NCBI GenBank assembly: GCA_937906945.1
Contig: CALCUE010000009.1
Coordinates: 1-63,010, forward strand
DNA length: 63,010 bases
Source: an uncultured Clostridia bacterium
GTDB taxonomy: Bacteria; Bacillota; Clostridia; Oscillospirales; Ruminococcaceae
Reading direction: 5' to 3'
A program made the position numbers and the translations under genes. Each line of letters starts with the position of its first letter. Positions within the stretch are counted from its first letter, which is position 1. Shown here piece by piece: positions 32,999-41,593 of the stretch. Under the pieces are notes generated by a model. It was not told the origin of the DNA and searched no databases. It saw only the letters and a program-made list of their open reading frames with translations.

Positions 32999-33931
32999 AT
33001 GATCTATTTGGACGGAAGCCGCTTCTTTTTCGATATCGAGGGCGAGTTTTCCGGACTTTGTCACATGGTAAGAGAAAAAAACGCCGGTCTTCCCGGCGAT
33101 AAAGAGGCAAAGGAGCTGATTGCCGGTTTCGCTCGATTTTTCGGAACAAAACCGGAAAACGTAAGGGTGGCGGAAAGCTATGAGGCTCTTTTGCCGGCTC
33201 TTTTAGGAGAAAAAAAGACGGCTATTCCGGAGACGGACGAGAGTGGGGAACACTATAGTTCCGCTTTTCCGGAGAGGACGGCTCTTTCGACACCAAAACC
33301 GGCGGATCTGAAAATCCGACCGGTGGTGTTGGCGGATTTTCTGAACGAAAACGGGGCGGAAACGCTTTTTTTAACGAACCCCTGCTGTCCAAGCGGCCTT
33401 TTGATGACGTTGGATGAGATGGAAACGTTGCTTTCGAGTACACCGGCTCAGATCGTGGTTGACGAAAGCCATATGGTCGGGGAAGAAAATTCCGTGCTCA
33501 AGCTGACGGGAAAATATGAGAACCTTGTGGTGCTCAAAAGAATGCGCTTCGGTGGAAACGGCGTTTTCGTGGTAGGACAGAATTTGCCGAAAGTGCCATG
33601 CGGACTTTCCGCCGCGGACCAAGCCGCTGGGACTGTTATTTTTGAGCGAAACTCGGCGCTCAAAACAGCGCTTCGGAAACTGACAGACAGCCGGGACAGC
33701 CTTTATATCCGTATTAAAAAGCTGGCGATCAAATATGCCTCGGTGGAGAGGCTTTACCGCACCAAAGCCGATCACGTTTTTTTCAAAGTGACCAACGCGG
33801 AAGAGAGGGCAAAGCGACTTTTAGAAAAAGAAATTTCCGTTCGCTGCACCAATGGCGGACTTTGCGTTTTTGCCGGGGATAAAGCGGAAAACGAGGCCGT
33901 TTTGACCGCGTTGGAAGAGGCTTTATCTTGA
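32999..33931 (+). CDS. Aminotransferase-like protein (HisC-type fold, probably lacks the PLP lysine)
   Basis: A 310-residue protein resembling fold-type I aminotransferases of the HisC/CobD type: FLTNPCCPSGLLMTLDEME (cf. NPNNPTG), then IVVDESHMVGEE (cf. VDEAYxxF). In the family the next block is T-x-S-K-x-F-G-L-A-G with the PLP lysine; here it is NLVVLKRMRFGGNG, with no S-K pair. Lys in VLKRM is four residues early. The large domain is also short. It is therefore likely a degenerate or repurposed member. It starts 4 bases after polC with a poor ribosome site, so it is probably coupled. Function unknown. Confidence 0.65.
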   Translation: MIYLDGSRFFFDIEGEFSGLCHMVREKNAGLPGDKEAKELIAGFARFFGTKPENVRVAESYEALLPALLGEKKTAIPETDESGEHYSSAFPERTALSTPKPADLKIRPVVLADFLNENGAETLFLTNPCCPSGLLMTLDEMETLLSSTPAQIVVDESHMVGEENSVLKLTGKYENLVVLKRMRFGGNGVFVVGQNLPKVPCGLSAADQAAGTVIFERNSALKTALRKLTDSRDSLYIRIKKLAIKYASVERLYRTKADHVFFKVTNAEERAKRLLEKEISVRCTNGGLCVFAGDKAENEAVLTALEEALS

Positions 33932-33953
33932 TGGTTCCATAGAAGGAGATTTT

Positions 33954-34421
33954 ATGAGCGCTTGTACTTTTATCGCCTCGAACGCGTCGCTTCCGACAGT
34001 AAAACCGTCTAAAGAGTATCCTCTTTTTATTGATCTGGACCACGACACGGTCTGGGATGGTGACGCCGACGATAACTATTTTTTGGTTCCCCTTAAGGAA
34101 CCTGCGTTCGATTTTTCCCACTATACCGATAAAAAATACTGTGTTTCCTTGGAATGGCGCTATACGGAAGGACGGGCCAAACAGATCCTTGCTTATATCA
34201 AAAAAGCGTTGGAAAACGATGAAAGTGTGGAAATCTGGCGGGTATGGCTAAGCGATTTCTATGATTATGAGGAAAGCCCGGTTTTAAAAAGACAGTTTTT
34301 GTCGTGGAAAGATTTAACGGTCGAGGATCTTCGGGAAATGGATGAGGCGAACCTTTGGAACCATCCGGATCCGCACTATCCGGATCGCCCGTCTTTTTAC
34401 TGCCTGGTTGTTGAACGGTAA
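33954..34421 (+). CDS. Hypothetical protein
   Basis: A 155-residue soluble protein, rich in D, E, W and Y, with no signal peptide, membrane segment or cysteine motif. AGAAGGAG precedes the ATG with good spacing. Segments such as YCVSLEWRYTEGRAKQILAY and EIWRVWLSDFYDYEES suggest a compact alpha/beta domain. It follows the aminotransferase-like gene by 22 bases and ends at a terminator, so it is the last gene of the operon. I do not recognise a family. Confidence 0.7.
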   Translation: MSACTFIASNASLPTVKPSKEYPLFIDLDHDTVWDGDADDNYFLVPLKEPAFDFSHYTDKKYCVSLEWRYTEGRAKQILAYIKKALENDESVEIWRVWLSDFYDYEESPVLKRQFLSWKDLTVEDLREMDEANLWNHPDPHYPDRPSFYCLVVER

Positions 34422-34431
34422 ATTTTATAAA

Positions 34432-34470
34432 AAAGAAGCCGATCGGAAAAATTCCGATCGGCTTCTTTTA
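34432..34470. terminator. Strong bidirectional terminator
   Basis: 17-bp perfect stem (34432-34448 with 34452-34468), 3-base loop, T runs. It ends both the polC-side operon and the convergent pseudouridine synthase gene. Confidence 0.93.
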
Positions 34471-35433
34471 TTTTTCTTTAGGAAATGAAAAACCGAGTTT
34501 TTCCAAAAACCAGGCGTCATGGACGGTGAAAGTCTTTCCGTCGAGGTAGGCGAGGTGTTCCGCGTCCTCTTCAAAACGAAACGTCAGCTTATAGGAGCAG
34601 AGCGCCTGCCATGTAAAACCGTGGCCGTCGGCGGCTTTGCCGTATTTGGTGTCGCCGATGAGAGGATGGCCGATGGCGGCAAACTGGGCACGGATCTGGT
34701 GCGTGCGTCCGGTCAGAAGCTCCGCCTCTACAAGGCTCATACCGTCGTGAGAAGCAAGAACGGTGTATTTGGTCTTGGCGGTTTTGGCGCCGGGAACCGG
34801 GGAAGAAAGGGTTTCCACGGTATTGGTCTTTTCGTTTTTCAGAATGAAATGTTCCAGAACACCGGCGCCCTTTTTGGGGGTGCCTTTGACGACGCAGAGG
34901 TATTTCTTTTCCAGCTCCCGGTCTTTGATTTTATCGTTCAGCACACGGAGCGTGGCGGCGTTTTTGGCGGCGATGACGATTCCACAGGTGTTGCGGTCGA
35001 TGCGGTTGCAAAGAGCCGGAACGAAGGAGCTTTCGGCGGCGGGATCATAGTCTCCCTTTTTATAAAGATAATGCTGAATTCGGGCGATCAGCGTGTCGGC
35101 ACACCAATCGTTGCCCTCGTGGACCAGAAGACCGGCCGGTTTGTTGCAAAGCAGAAGGTTTTCATCTTCATAGACTACGTCCAGAGTGGAAGGGGCCAGC
35201 ATGAATTCCGGTCGTTTGGATTCGGCGGCAAAAAACTCGTCGGAAACATAGCAGGAAAGAATGTCGCCGACAGCCAGTTTATCGGAAATCTCACAGCGCT
35301 TTCCGTTCAATTTGATCCGCTTGATGCGGATATATTTGTATAGGAGCGACTTGGGCAACTTCGGGATGGCTTTGGCAATGAATTTGTCGAGACGCTGTCC
35401 GGCGTCGTTTTTCTCAATTTGAAATTCTTTCAT
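34468..35433 (-). CDS. RluC/RluD-family pseudouridine synthase
   Basis: A 321-residue 23S rRNA (or tRNA) pseudouridine synthase. An N-terminal S4 RNA-binding domain (GQRLDKFIAKAIPKLPKSLL) precedes the catalytic domain. The catalytic aspartate motif is LCNRIDRNTCGIV (family HRLDRxTSG), and LLTGRTHQIRAQFAAIGHPL is the second signature. The His in HRLD is Asn here. The exact target uridine cannot be told from sequence. Confidence 0.92.
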   Translation of the reverse strand: MKEFQIEKNDAGQRLDKFIAKAIPKLPKSLLYKYIRIKRIKLNGKRCEISDKLAVGDILSCYVSDEFFAAESKRPEFMLAPSTLDVVYEDENLLLCNKPAGLLVHEGNDWCADTLIARIQHYLYKKGDYDPAAESSFVPALCNRIDRNTCGIVIAAKNAATLRVLNDKIKDRELEKKYLCVVKGTPKKGAGVLEHFILKNEKTNTVETLSSPVPGAKTAKTKYTVLASHDGMSLVEAELLTGRTHQIRAQFAAIGHPLIGDTKYGKAADGHGFTWQALCSYKLTFRFEEDAEHLAYLDGKTFTVHDAWFLEKLGFSFPKEK

Positions 35434-35443
35434 GGGCTACCTC

Positions 35444-35473
35444 TTGAAAAACAGTTCTGTAAAAGAGTATAAT
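35444..35473 (+). promoter_or_regulatory. Sigma-A promoter of radC
   Basis: TTGAAA, 18 bases, TATAAT, about 50 bases before the TTG start. Confidence 0.6.
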
Positions 35474-35523
35474 ATTTTTTGGAAAAATGTGCAAGAAAAA
35501 TATGGAGTGAGGAGAGAATTCCG

Positions 35524-36207
35524 TTGGAAAATGAGCATGAGGGCCACCGTGGCCGTTTAAGAAAACGCTTTCGGGAAAGCGGATTGGATGATTTTGAACC
35601 CCACAACGTGTTGGAACTGCTTTTATTTTACGCGATGCCAAGAGGGGATACCAATCCGTTGGCTCACCGGCTGATGGACGAGTTCGGAAGTCTGTCCGGG
35701 GTTTTGGATGCTTCCCCGGAGGAACTGATGAAAGTAAAAGGCGTCGGGGAAAACGTGGCGACCTTTCTTTCCATGATCCCACAGGTGGCGAGAAAATATA
35801 TGGAAGATAAGGTGGAAGTGAAAAACGTCATCGAAGGCGTCACGGACGCCGGCGCGTATATTGTTTCCCGTTTCCTCGGCAGGGAAGAGGAAAATGTCCT
35901 TTTGGTGGCCATCGACAACCGGAACACCATTATGGGAAGCCGCTTTATTTCGCAGGGTGACGTGACCAGCGCCAGCCTTTCCAAACGGAAAGTGGTGGAA
36001 GAGGCGCTTCATATGGGAGCGACCAGGGTCATTTTGGCGCACAACCATCCGAAAGGTTTTGCCGCCATTTCCATGGAGGACGCCAAAGCGACCATTTCCT
36101 GCGGAGACGCTTTGCGGGCGATCGGAATTGAGCTTTTGGATCATTTTATTGTGGCCAACGACGATTTTGTCTCAATGGCGGCCAGCGGATGCAAAATGCA
36201 CTCATAA
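35524..36207 (+). CDS. radC: RadC-family JAB/MPN protein
   Basis: A 227-residue RadC. Residues 1-100 carry helix-hairpin-helix-like repeats (LMKVKGVGENVA); the C-terminal MPN+ domain has the JAMM-type motif AHNHPKG preceded by GDVTSASLSKR. The family is annotated as DNA repair but the role is unresolved. TTG at 35524 fits AGGAGAG spacing and family length; the frame is open further upstream with no ribosome site. Confidence 0.9.
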   Translation: MENEHEGHRGRLRKRFRESGLDDFEPHNVLELLLFYAMPRGDTNPLAHRLMDEFGSLSGVLDASPEELMKVKGVGENVATFLSMIPQVARKYMEDKVEVKNVIEGVTDAGAYIVSRFLGREEENVLLVAIDNRNTIMGSRFISQGDVTSASLSKRKVVEEALHMGATRVILAHNHPKGFAAISMEDAKATISCGDALRAIGIELLDHFIVANDDFVSMAASGCKMHS

Positions 36208-36315
36208 AATTCTTTTTAAGATTTTGCGGAAAACGTTTGCATTTTGAAAAGAACTATGATAAAATTCTAACGTTATGATTTTATGCGGATATTTGTAAAA
36301 ACAAGCAAAAATCGC

Positions 36316-36344
36316 TTGACAAACGCATACTATCCATATATAAT
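36316..36344 (+). promoter_or_regulatory. Perfect-consensus sigma-A promoter of yceD-rpmF
   Basis: TTGACA, 17 bases, TATAAT. The next start codon is 28 bases downstream, so the leader is short. Confidence 0.85.
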
Positions 36345-36371
36345 ATTTCCGTGGCGTTGCGAGGGATTGTT

Positions 36372-36872
36372 ATGATTGTTGATATTAAAGAATTGTTCGA
36401 TGCGCCCGGCACAGAACTTCCGCTTCTGGGAGAGATTGATCTTTCGGGTGTGGATATTTGGGGACAGAAAATTTTCTGTTCTCCGGTGCAAATCAGCGGT
36501 CGGTTTCAGAACCGGGCCGGAATTGTTACCTTGAAGTACGAAGCAAAAGCGGTGCTTCAATATAACTGTGACCGGTGCGGGGAGGAAACTTCCAAAGAAG
36601 TGAAATATGAATTTGAGCATTGGCTGGCCAGGGAACTGGTTTCCGGCGATGACAACGACGACTATATCCTCGTTCCGACGGGAAGTATCGATATGGACGA
36701 ACTTGTTATGACGGACGTCACGCTTGAAATTCCGTTCCAACTTCTTTGCCGTGAAGATTGCAAAGGGCTTTGTCCCATTTGCGGCGCAGATCTCAACAAA
36801 ACGACCTGTCACTGTGAAAGAAAACAGGTCGATCCCCGCCTTGAATCGTTAAAAATGCTGCTCGACAGCTAA
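36372..36872 (+). CDS. YceD-family protein (DUF177)
   Basis: A 166-residue DUF177/YceD protein, encoded as usual just before rpmF. It has CDRCGEE near the middle and CPICGADLNKTTCHC near the C-terminus, the cysteine motifs of the family. YceD proteins are linked to 23S rRNA accumulation. ATG at 36372 follows CGAGGGA; an upstream GTG at 36351 lies too near the transcription start. Confidence 0.9.
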   Translation: MIVDIKELFDAPGTELPLLGEIDLSGVDIWGQKIFCSPVQISGRFQNRAGIVTLKYEAKAVLQYNCDRCGEETSKEVKYEFEHWLARELVSGDDNDDYILVPTGSIDMDELVMTDVTLEIPFQLLCREDCKGLCPICGADLNKTTCHCERKQVDPRLESLKMLLDS

Positions 36873-36903
36873 GGAATTCATTCTGTTAAGGAGGTGCTTC
36901 ATC

Positions 36904-37089
36904 ATGGCGGTACCGAAGAGTAAAGTTTCGAAAGCAAGAAAGAATAAGAGACGTTCCAACGTTTGGAAAATTTCTGCCCCGGCATTCTGCAAATGCCCGC
37001 AGTGCGGCGAACTCAAACTTCCGCATGTAGTCTGCAAAAACTGCGGTTACTACAAAGGCAAAGAGATCGTCCACGTCGAAGAAGCATAA
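36904..37089 (+). CDS. rpmF: 50S ribosomal protein L32
   Basis: A 61-residue L32 with MAVPKSKVSKARKNKRRSN and a zinc ribbon CPQCGE...CKNCGYY. AAGGAGG before the ATG. Zinc-containing (C+) paralogue type. Confidence 0.97.
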   Translation: MAVPKSKVSKARKNKRRSNVWKISAPAFCKCPQCGELKLPHVVCKNCGYYKGKEIVHVEEA

Positions 37090-37102
37090 TCTTTGCAAAA
37101 CA

Positions 37103-37128
37103 GGAGAGGGCCAAGGCCCTCTCTTTTT
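37103..37128 (+). terminator. Terminator after rpmF
   Basis: GAGAGGGCC AA GGCCCTCTC followed by TTTTTT. Confidence 0.92.
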
Positions 37129-37163
37129 TGTCCGAATTTTCGGGAAGGAATGGGCGTTCCGGC

Positions 37164-37192
37164 TTGCTTCTCCCGGGAAATTATGATATACT
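37164..37192 (+). promoter_or_regulatory. Sigma-A promoter of the DUF512-der-plsY operon
   Basis: TTGCTT, 17 bases, TATACT; start TTG at 37228. Confidence 0.6.
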
Positions 37193-37227
37193 ATCCTTTA
37201 TGATATTTTTGAAAAGAGGGCAATGCT

Positions 37228-38565
37228 TTGGCTGTTGTGATCGCATCGGTCGAAAAAAATACACCGGCGGAAAAAGCCGGGATCGTCTCCGGGGAAAAAA
37301 TCCTTTCCATCAATGGGAACGAGATCAACGACGTTCTGGATTATCGCTTTTATATGACGGATCGCCATTTGGAGATCGAACTGGAGGCACCGGACGGAAC
37401 GGTACGAAAGATTTCGCTTACCAAGCCGGAGTACGAGGATCTTGGTCTGGATTTTGATACCTATCTGATGGACAAGGAGCATTGTTGTAAAAACAAGTGC
37501 ATTTTCTGTTTCATCGACCAGATGCCGCCCCATATGAGAGAAACCCTCTACTTCAAAGATGACGATTCCCGTCTCGGCTTTCTTTTCGGAAATTACGTCA
37601 CGCTGACCAATTTGGAAGAAAAGGATATTGACCGGATCATTAAAATGCATCTTTCGCCTATCAATGTTTCGGTTCATACGACTAATCCACAGCTTCGGGT
37701 GGAAATGATGAAAAATCCGAAGGCGGCGGAGTCGTTGGGTTACCTCAAAAAAATGGCGGACGCAGGCATTAAGCTCCATATCCAACTGGTTCTTTGCCCC
37801 GGGATCAACGATGGTGATGAGCTTCGTCGGACCTTTGACGATCTGGCAAAATTGGGGCCATCGGTGGAAAGTGCCGTCTGTGTTCCTGTAGGATTGACCA
37901 AATACCGGGACAACCTTCCGAAGCTGACGCCGTATAATGCAGAGACCGCGGTGGAAGTCATCCGAATCGTGGACGAATTCCGGGAGAAAATGGTGGCGGA
38001 GCGGGGAGACCCGGTCGGCTACGCGGCTGATGAGTTTTTTGTCAAAGCCGGTCTTCCTTTCCCGGATTATGAATATTACGGGGAATTCACGCAGTTGGAG
38101 GATGGCGTTGGACTTTGCGCCCTTTTGAAACAAGAGTTTACCGAGGCGTTGGATTATTTCCCGGCGAAGGAATATGACCGCCATGTGACCATTCCCACCG
38201 GCAAAGCGGCCTATGCTTTGATCCGGGAACTGGCGGATGTGGCTGAGAGCCGCTACAAGGGCCTTTATGTTGACGTTCTGCCCATCGAAAACAAGTTCTT
38301 CGGCGAAAAAATAACGGTCACAGGGCTCATTACAGGCGGCGACATCATCGAGCAGCTTTCCGAAAGGGACAACGGCGACGCGGTGCTGGCCTGTGAAACG
38401 ATGCTCCGCTATGAAAAGGACCGCTTTATCGACGATAAAACGCCCGAAGACGTGGAAAAAGCGTTGGGACTTCCGCTTGTGCTGGTGCCGAACGACGGCT
38501 ATAAGCTGCTTGGCGCTATGCTTGGGGAAGATACCGATGAGGAATGTGAAGTAATCTATGGATAA
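37228..38565 (+). CDS. DUF512 radical SAM protein with PDZ domain
   Basis: A 445-residue protein found next to der in Clostridia. Residues 1-70 are a PDZ-like domain (IASVEKNTPAEKAGIVSGEK). Then CCKNKCIFCFIDQMP supplies a CxxxCxxC radical SAM cluster, followed by a SAM barrel (SVHTTNPQLRVEMM) and the DUF512 C-terminal domain (VTGLITGGDI). Function unknown; [4Fe-4S]- and SAM-dependent chemistry is implied. TTG start at 37228 after AAGAGGGC. Confidence 0.9.
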   Translation: MAVVIASVEKNTPAEKAGIVSGEKILSINGNEINDVLDYRFYMTDRHLEIELEAPDGTVRKISLTKPEYEDLGLDFDTYLMDKEHCCKNKCIFCFIDQMPPHMRETLYFKDDDSRLGFLFGNYVTLTNLEEKDIDRIIKMHLSPINVSVHTTNPQLRVEMMKNPKAAESLGYLKKMADAGIKLHIQLVLCPGINDGDELRRTFDDLAKLGPSVESAVCVPVGLTKYRDNLPKLTPYNAETAVEVIRIVDEFREKMVAERGDPVGYAADEFFVKAGLPFPDYEYYGEFTQLEDGVGLCALLKQEFTEALDYFPAKEYDRHVTIPTGKAAYALIRELADVAESRYKGLYVDVLPIENKFFGEKITVTGLITGGDIIEQLSERDNGDAVLACETMLRYEKDRFIDDKTPEDVEKALGLPLVLVPNDGYKLLGAMLGEDTDEECEVIYG

Positions 38566-38586
38566 ATTCCATTTGGAGGAATAAAT

Positions 38587-39915
38587 ATGGCAAAACCGAT
38601 TATCGCGATCGTCGGACGACCCAATGTCGGCAAATCGACGCTGTTCAATAAGTTGACGGGAAAACGCCTTGCCATCGTGGAAGATACGCCCGGTGTGACC
38701 AGGGACCGTATTTACAGTGAATGTGAATGGCTGAACCATACCGTCATGCTGGTTGATACCGGCGGTATCGAGCCGAAGACGGACGACGGTCTTCTTTCTA
38801 AAATGCGCGATCAGGCCAACGTGGCTATTGAAAGCGCCGATGTCATCATTCTGGTGACAGATCTTATGGCCGGAGTGACGGCCAACGACGCCGACATCGC
38901 GGCGATGCTTCTGAAGAGCAACAAACCGGTGGTCCTTTGCGTGAACAAGTGCGACCGGATTGGGGAACCGCCGGCGGAATTCTATGAATTTTATAATCTT
39001 GGGTTGGGCGATCCCATCGCCGTTTCGTCCGTCCATGGTCACGGAACCGGGGATCTTCTGGACGAGTGCTTCAAATATATCGATTTCGACAAAGAAGACG
39101 AGTATGATGAAGATACCATCAAGGTAGCCATTATCGGAAAACCGAACGTCGGGAAAAGCAGTCTGGTCAACCGGATCGCCGGCGAGGAGCGGGTGATCGT
39201 TTCCAACATTGCCGGAACGACCCGTGACGCCACCGATACCGAAGTGGAAAATAAGTATGGAAAGTTCGTGTTGATCGACACCGCCGGCATCCGCCGGAAA
39301 AGTCGTGTCGATGACAACGTGGAAAAATTCAGCGTCCTTCGTTCCTATATGGCGGTGGACCGCAGCGACGTCTGTGTAATTATGATCGACGCGACGGAGG
39401 GATTTACGGAGCAGGACAGCAAAGTGGCCGGTTACGCCCATGAACAGGGTAAAGCCTGCGTCATCGCCATCAACAAATGGGACGCGGTGGAAAAAGACGG
39501 TCACACGATGAACGACTTTACCAAAAAACTGGAGACGGACTTCAGCTTTATGTCCTATGCGCCTTTTGTCTTTATTTCCGCTTTGACCGGTCAACGGATC
39601 GACAAGCTTTTTGAACTGATCCTTTCCACCAATGAACAGAACTGCCGCCGGATTACGACCGGTATGCTCAACGATATGCTTTCCTACGCGACGGCAAAGG
39701 TACAGCCGCCGTCCGACAAGGGAAAACGACTGAAGCTGTATTACATGACGCAGGCTTCCACCAAACCGCCGACGTTCGTCGTGTTCTGCAATCGCTCGGA
39801 TCTGTTCCATTTTTCCTATCAGCGCTATCTTGAAAATCAAATCCGGGAAACCTTTGGCCTTACGGGAACGCCGATCAAACTGATCATCCGTGAGAGAGGA
39901 AACGACAAAGGCTGA
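38587..39915 (+). CDS. der: Ribosome assembly GTPase Der
   Basis: A 442-residue EngA/Der with two GTPase domains: first GRPNVGKST with DTPGVTRDR and NKCD, second GKPNVGKSS with DTAGIRRK and NKWD, plus the C-terminal KH-like domain (KLYYMTQASTKPPTFVVFCN). It acts late in 50S assembly. AGGAATAAAT precedes the ATG. An 880-codon open frame on the opposite strand across this and the preceding gene is a shadow. Confidence 0.97.
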   Translation: MAKPIIAIVGRPNVGKSTLFNKLTGKRLAIVEDTPGVTRDRIYSECEWLNHTVMLVDTGGIEPKTDDGLLSKMRDQANVAIESADVIILVTDLMAGVTANDADIAAMLLKSNKPVVLCVNKCDRIGEPPAEFYEFYNLGLGDPIAVSSVHGHGTGDLLDECFKYIDFDKEDEYDEDTIKVAIIGKPNVGKSSLVNRIAGEERVIVSNIAGTTRDATDTEVENKYGKFVLIDTAGIRRKSRVDDNVEKFSVLRSYMAVDRSDVCVIMIDATEGFTEQDSKVAGYAHEQGKACVIAINKWDAVEKDGHTMNDFTKKLETDFSFMSYAPFVFISALTGQRIDKLFELILSTNEQNCRRITTGMLNDMLSYATAKVQPPSDKGKRLKLYYMTQASTKPPTFVVFCNRSDLFHFSYQRYLENQIRETFGLTGTPIKLIIRERGNDKG

Positions 39916-39936
39916 TCGGTCTTTGGAGGGTATAAC

Positions 39937-40593
39937 GTGAACGATTTTTGGATGACTGTTTGGGCTTGCGTAGGGACGGCACTGGCTTCTTATTTAATAG
40001 GAAGCTGTAATATGGCGATTTTGATCTCAAAATTTCATAAGGCAAAGGACATCCGTGACTTTGGAAGCGGAAACGCCGGCATGACGAATATGCTCCGCAC
40101 TTTTGGAAAGCGGGCGGCGGTTTATACGTTTGCTGGAGATTTTCTGAAGGGCGCGTTGGTCGTCGTTTTGTCCCGGATGCTGTTTCGGGAATGCCCGATT
40201 CCGTTCGATATCGGTTATCTCGCCGCGATTTTCGCGATTTTGGGCCACATTTTTCCCATCTATTTCAAATTTAAGGGAGGAAAAGGCGTGGCGACAGCTT
40301 TCGGCGCTATGATGATGCTCAACTGGGTGGCTTTTGTTGTCGTGCTCATTGGACTGGTGCCGATGCTGTTCATTATTCGAATCGTTTCCGCCGTTTCTCT
40401 TTGCGGGGCGTCCCTTTATCCGGTGCTCAGCTTTCTGATTTTCCTTTTGCAGGGGAAAGACCTTTGGTCGGTGATCGTCCCTAATACGATTTTCTCGTTG
40501 GCGATTGCGGCACTGACGTTTTACGCTCACAGGGAAAATATTTTACGCTTGCGAAACGGTACGGAAAACTTTTTTGGAGAACGGAAAAAATGA
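39937..40593 (+). CDS. plsY: Glycerol-3-phosphate acyltransferase PlsY
   Basis: A 218-residue membrane acyltransferase using acyl phosphate. Motifs: SYLIGSCNMAILIS, then DFGSGNAGMTNMLRTFG (phosphate loop), GHIFPIYFKFKGGKGVAT. Five or so helices. GTG start at 39937 after GGAGGG. der-plsY adjacency is common. Confidence 0.94.
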   Translation: MNDFWMTVWACVGTALASYLIGSCNMAILISKFHKAKDIRDFGSGNAGMTNMLRTFGKRAAVYTFAGDFLKGALVVVLSRMLFRECPIPFDIGYLAAIFAILGHIFPIYFKFKGGKGVATAFGAMMMLNWVAFVVVLIGLVPMLFIIRIVSAVSLCGASLYPVLSFLIFLLQGKDLWSVIVPNTIFSLAIAALTFYAHRENILRLRNGTENFFGERKK

Positions 40594-40886
40594 AAGTTTT
40601 TGAAAAGTGGAAGGAAGCGTTTCGCTGGAAGCCTTCGGAAAAAACGAAAAAAATTCTGATAACGGCGCTAGTCGCCTTGGCTGTCTGTGCCTTTTTTGTG
40701 TGGTTGGGGCAGGGAATGGCTTTTGCCGCCGCAAAGGTCGGTCGAAAGGAAATGTTGCCGCTCTATATCATGACAGCGGCCTTTCCGCTTCTTACTTTGA
40801 TTTTGAGCGGAATTCGTGTGTATCGGATTTTCAGGGAGGAAGAACCGGAAATTCCTGAGCAGGACCAAGAGAAAACCGACGACTGA
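40590..40886 (+). CDS. Small membrane protein of unknown function
   Basis: 98 residues with two predicted membrane helices (ILITALVALAVCAFFVWLG and LYIMTAAFPLLTLILSG) and an acidic C-terminal tail (EEEPEIPEQDQEKTDD). Its ATG overlaps the plsY stop by 4 bases, so it is coupled to plsY. No recognisable family. Confidence 0.7.
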   Translation: MKVFEKWKEAFRWKPSEKTKKILITALVALAVCAFFVWLGQGMAFAAAKVGRKEMLPLYIMTAAFPLLTLILSGIRVYRIFREEEPEIPEQDQEKTDD

Positions 40887-40932
40887 AAAGGTGTTGTGAC
40901 CGACGTCGAAGACTTTAAATTCCTATAAAATG

Positions 40933-40978
40933 AAAATACCCGTTCAATGGAAGAATTCCTTTGAACGGGTATTTTGGT
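40933..40978. terminator. Terminator after the der-plsY operon
   Basis: Perfect 15-bp stem AAAATACCCGTTCAA/TTGAACGGGTATTTT with a 13-base loop. Confidence 0.85.
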
Positions 40979-41039
40979 TTAACGAACAGAAATTGGCTTA
41001 TTTCGCGTGACAACCATAATCTTGAATTTCTATAAACAC

Positions 41040-41072
41040 GGAAAATACCCCTACCGGATCAGCGGTAGGGGA
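41040..41072 (-). terminator. Terminator of rpmB
   Basis: On the reverse strand, CCCCTACC (rc of 41064-41071) pairs with GGTAGGGG (rc of 41048-41055), followed by TATTTTCC. Confidence 0.75.
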
Positions 41073-41096
41073 AAATCGGATAAATTCGATTCAGTG

Positions 41097-41285
41097 TCAG
41101 ATAGCGCGGGTGACTTTGCCGGAGCGCAGGCAACGAGTGCAGGCGTATACGTGGCAGGGTTTACCATCAACAATAGCTTTTACGCGACGGACATTAGCTT
41201 TCCAGGTTCTGTTGGAACGTCTGTGGGAATGGGACACTTTGATACCGAAAGCAACACCTTTTCCGCAGAAATCACATTTTGCCAT
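41097..41285 (-). CDS. rpmB: 50S ribosomal protein L28
   Basis: A 62-residue L28: MAKCDFCGKGVAFGIKVSHS, then RRSNRTWKANVRRV and CTRCLRSGKV. CDFC and CTRC supply a zinc site (C+ type). AAAGGAGGTG precedes the ATG. Monocistronic. Confidence 0.97.
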   Translation of the reverse strand: MAKCDFCGKGVAFGIKVSHSHRRSNRTWKANVRRVKAIVDGKPCHVYACTRCLRSGKVTRAI

Positions 41286-41325
41286 AGTGGCACCTCCTTT
41301 GATCTTTCAGAAAGTCAACGTTCAT

Positions 41326-41354
41326 AGTTTATCAGATATTTTTATAAAATGCAA
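41326..41354 (-). promoter_or_regulatory. Sigma-A promoter of rpmB
   Basis: Reverse strand TTGCAT (41349-41354), 17 bases, TAAACT (41326-41331). Confidence 0.65.
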
Positions 41355-41593
41355 GTGTTTACGAAAAAAAAATCGCGGAAAAATCAAATTTCTTTAAAAA
41401 AGACAGGAAATCGGAGAAAATTCGGTAAAAACGGAAAAGTCTTTGAAAAATTCCCCGAACGGCGCTTTTTCGAAGGGTTCTGTTCATAAAAAATTCACCG
41501 GAAAGAGGACGAGAAATGGATTTGCGCTCTTGTAAAAAGTTTCATTTTCTTTTATAATATATTGTAAATAACTATGCGTAAGGATGTACGTTT
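41355..41593. other. AT-rich divergent spacer rpmB / M50 protease
   Basis: Holds purine-rich unstructured sequence and, at its right end, TTGTAA (41530-41535), 17 bases and TATAAT (41553-41558), the promoter of the protease operon. Nothing else recognisable is seen. Confidence 0.6.

Noticed and set aside
30778..33000. 740-codon open frame on the reverse strand of polC
   Set aside because: A shadow of polC; no family motif and no start signal.
37198..39840. 880-codon open frame on the reverse strand
   Set aside because: It runs antisense through the DUF512 and der genes, has no ribosome site and no family-like sequence; it results from codon bias.
40929..41072. Pair of hairpins as a possible small RNA
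   Set aside because: They read well as terminators of the convergent plsY operon and rpmB.
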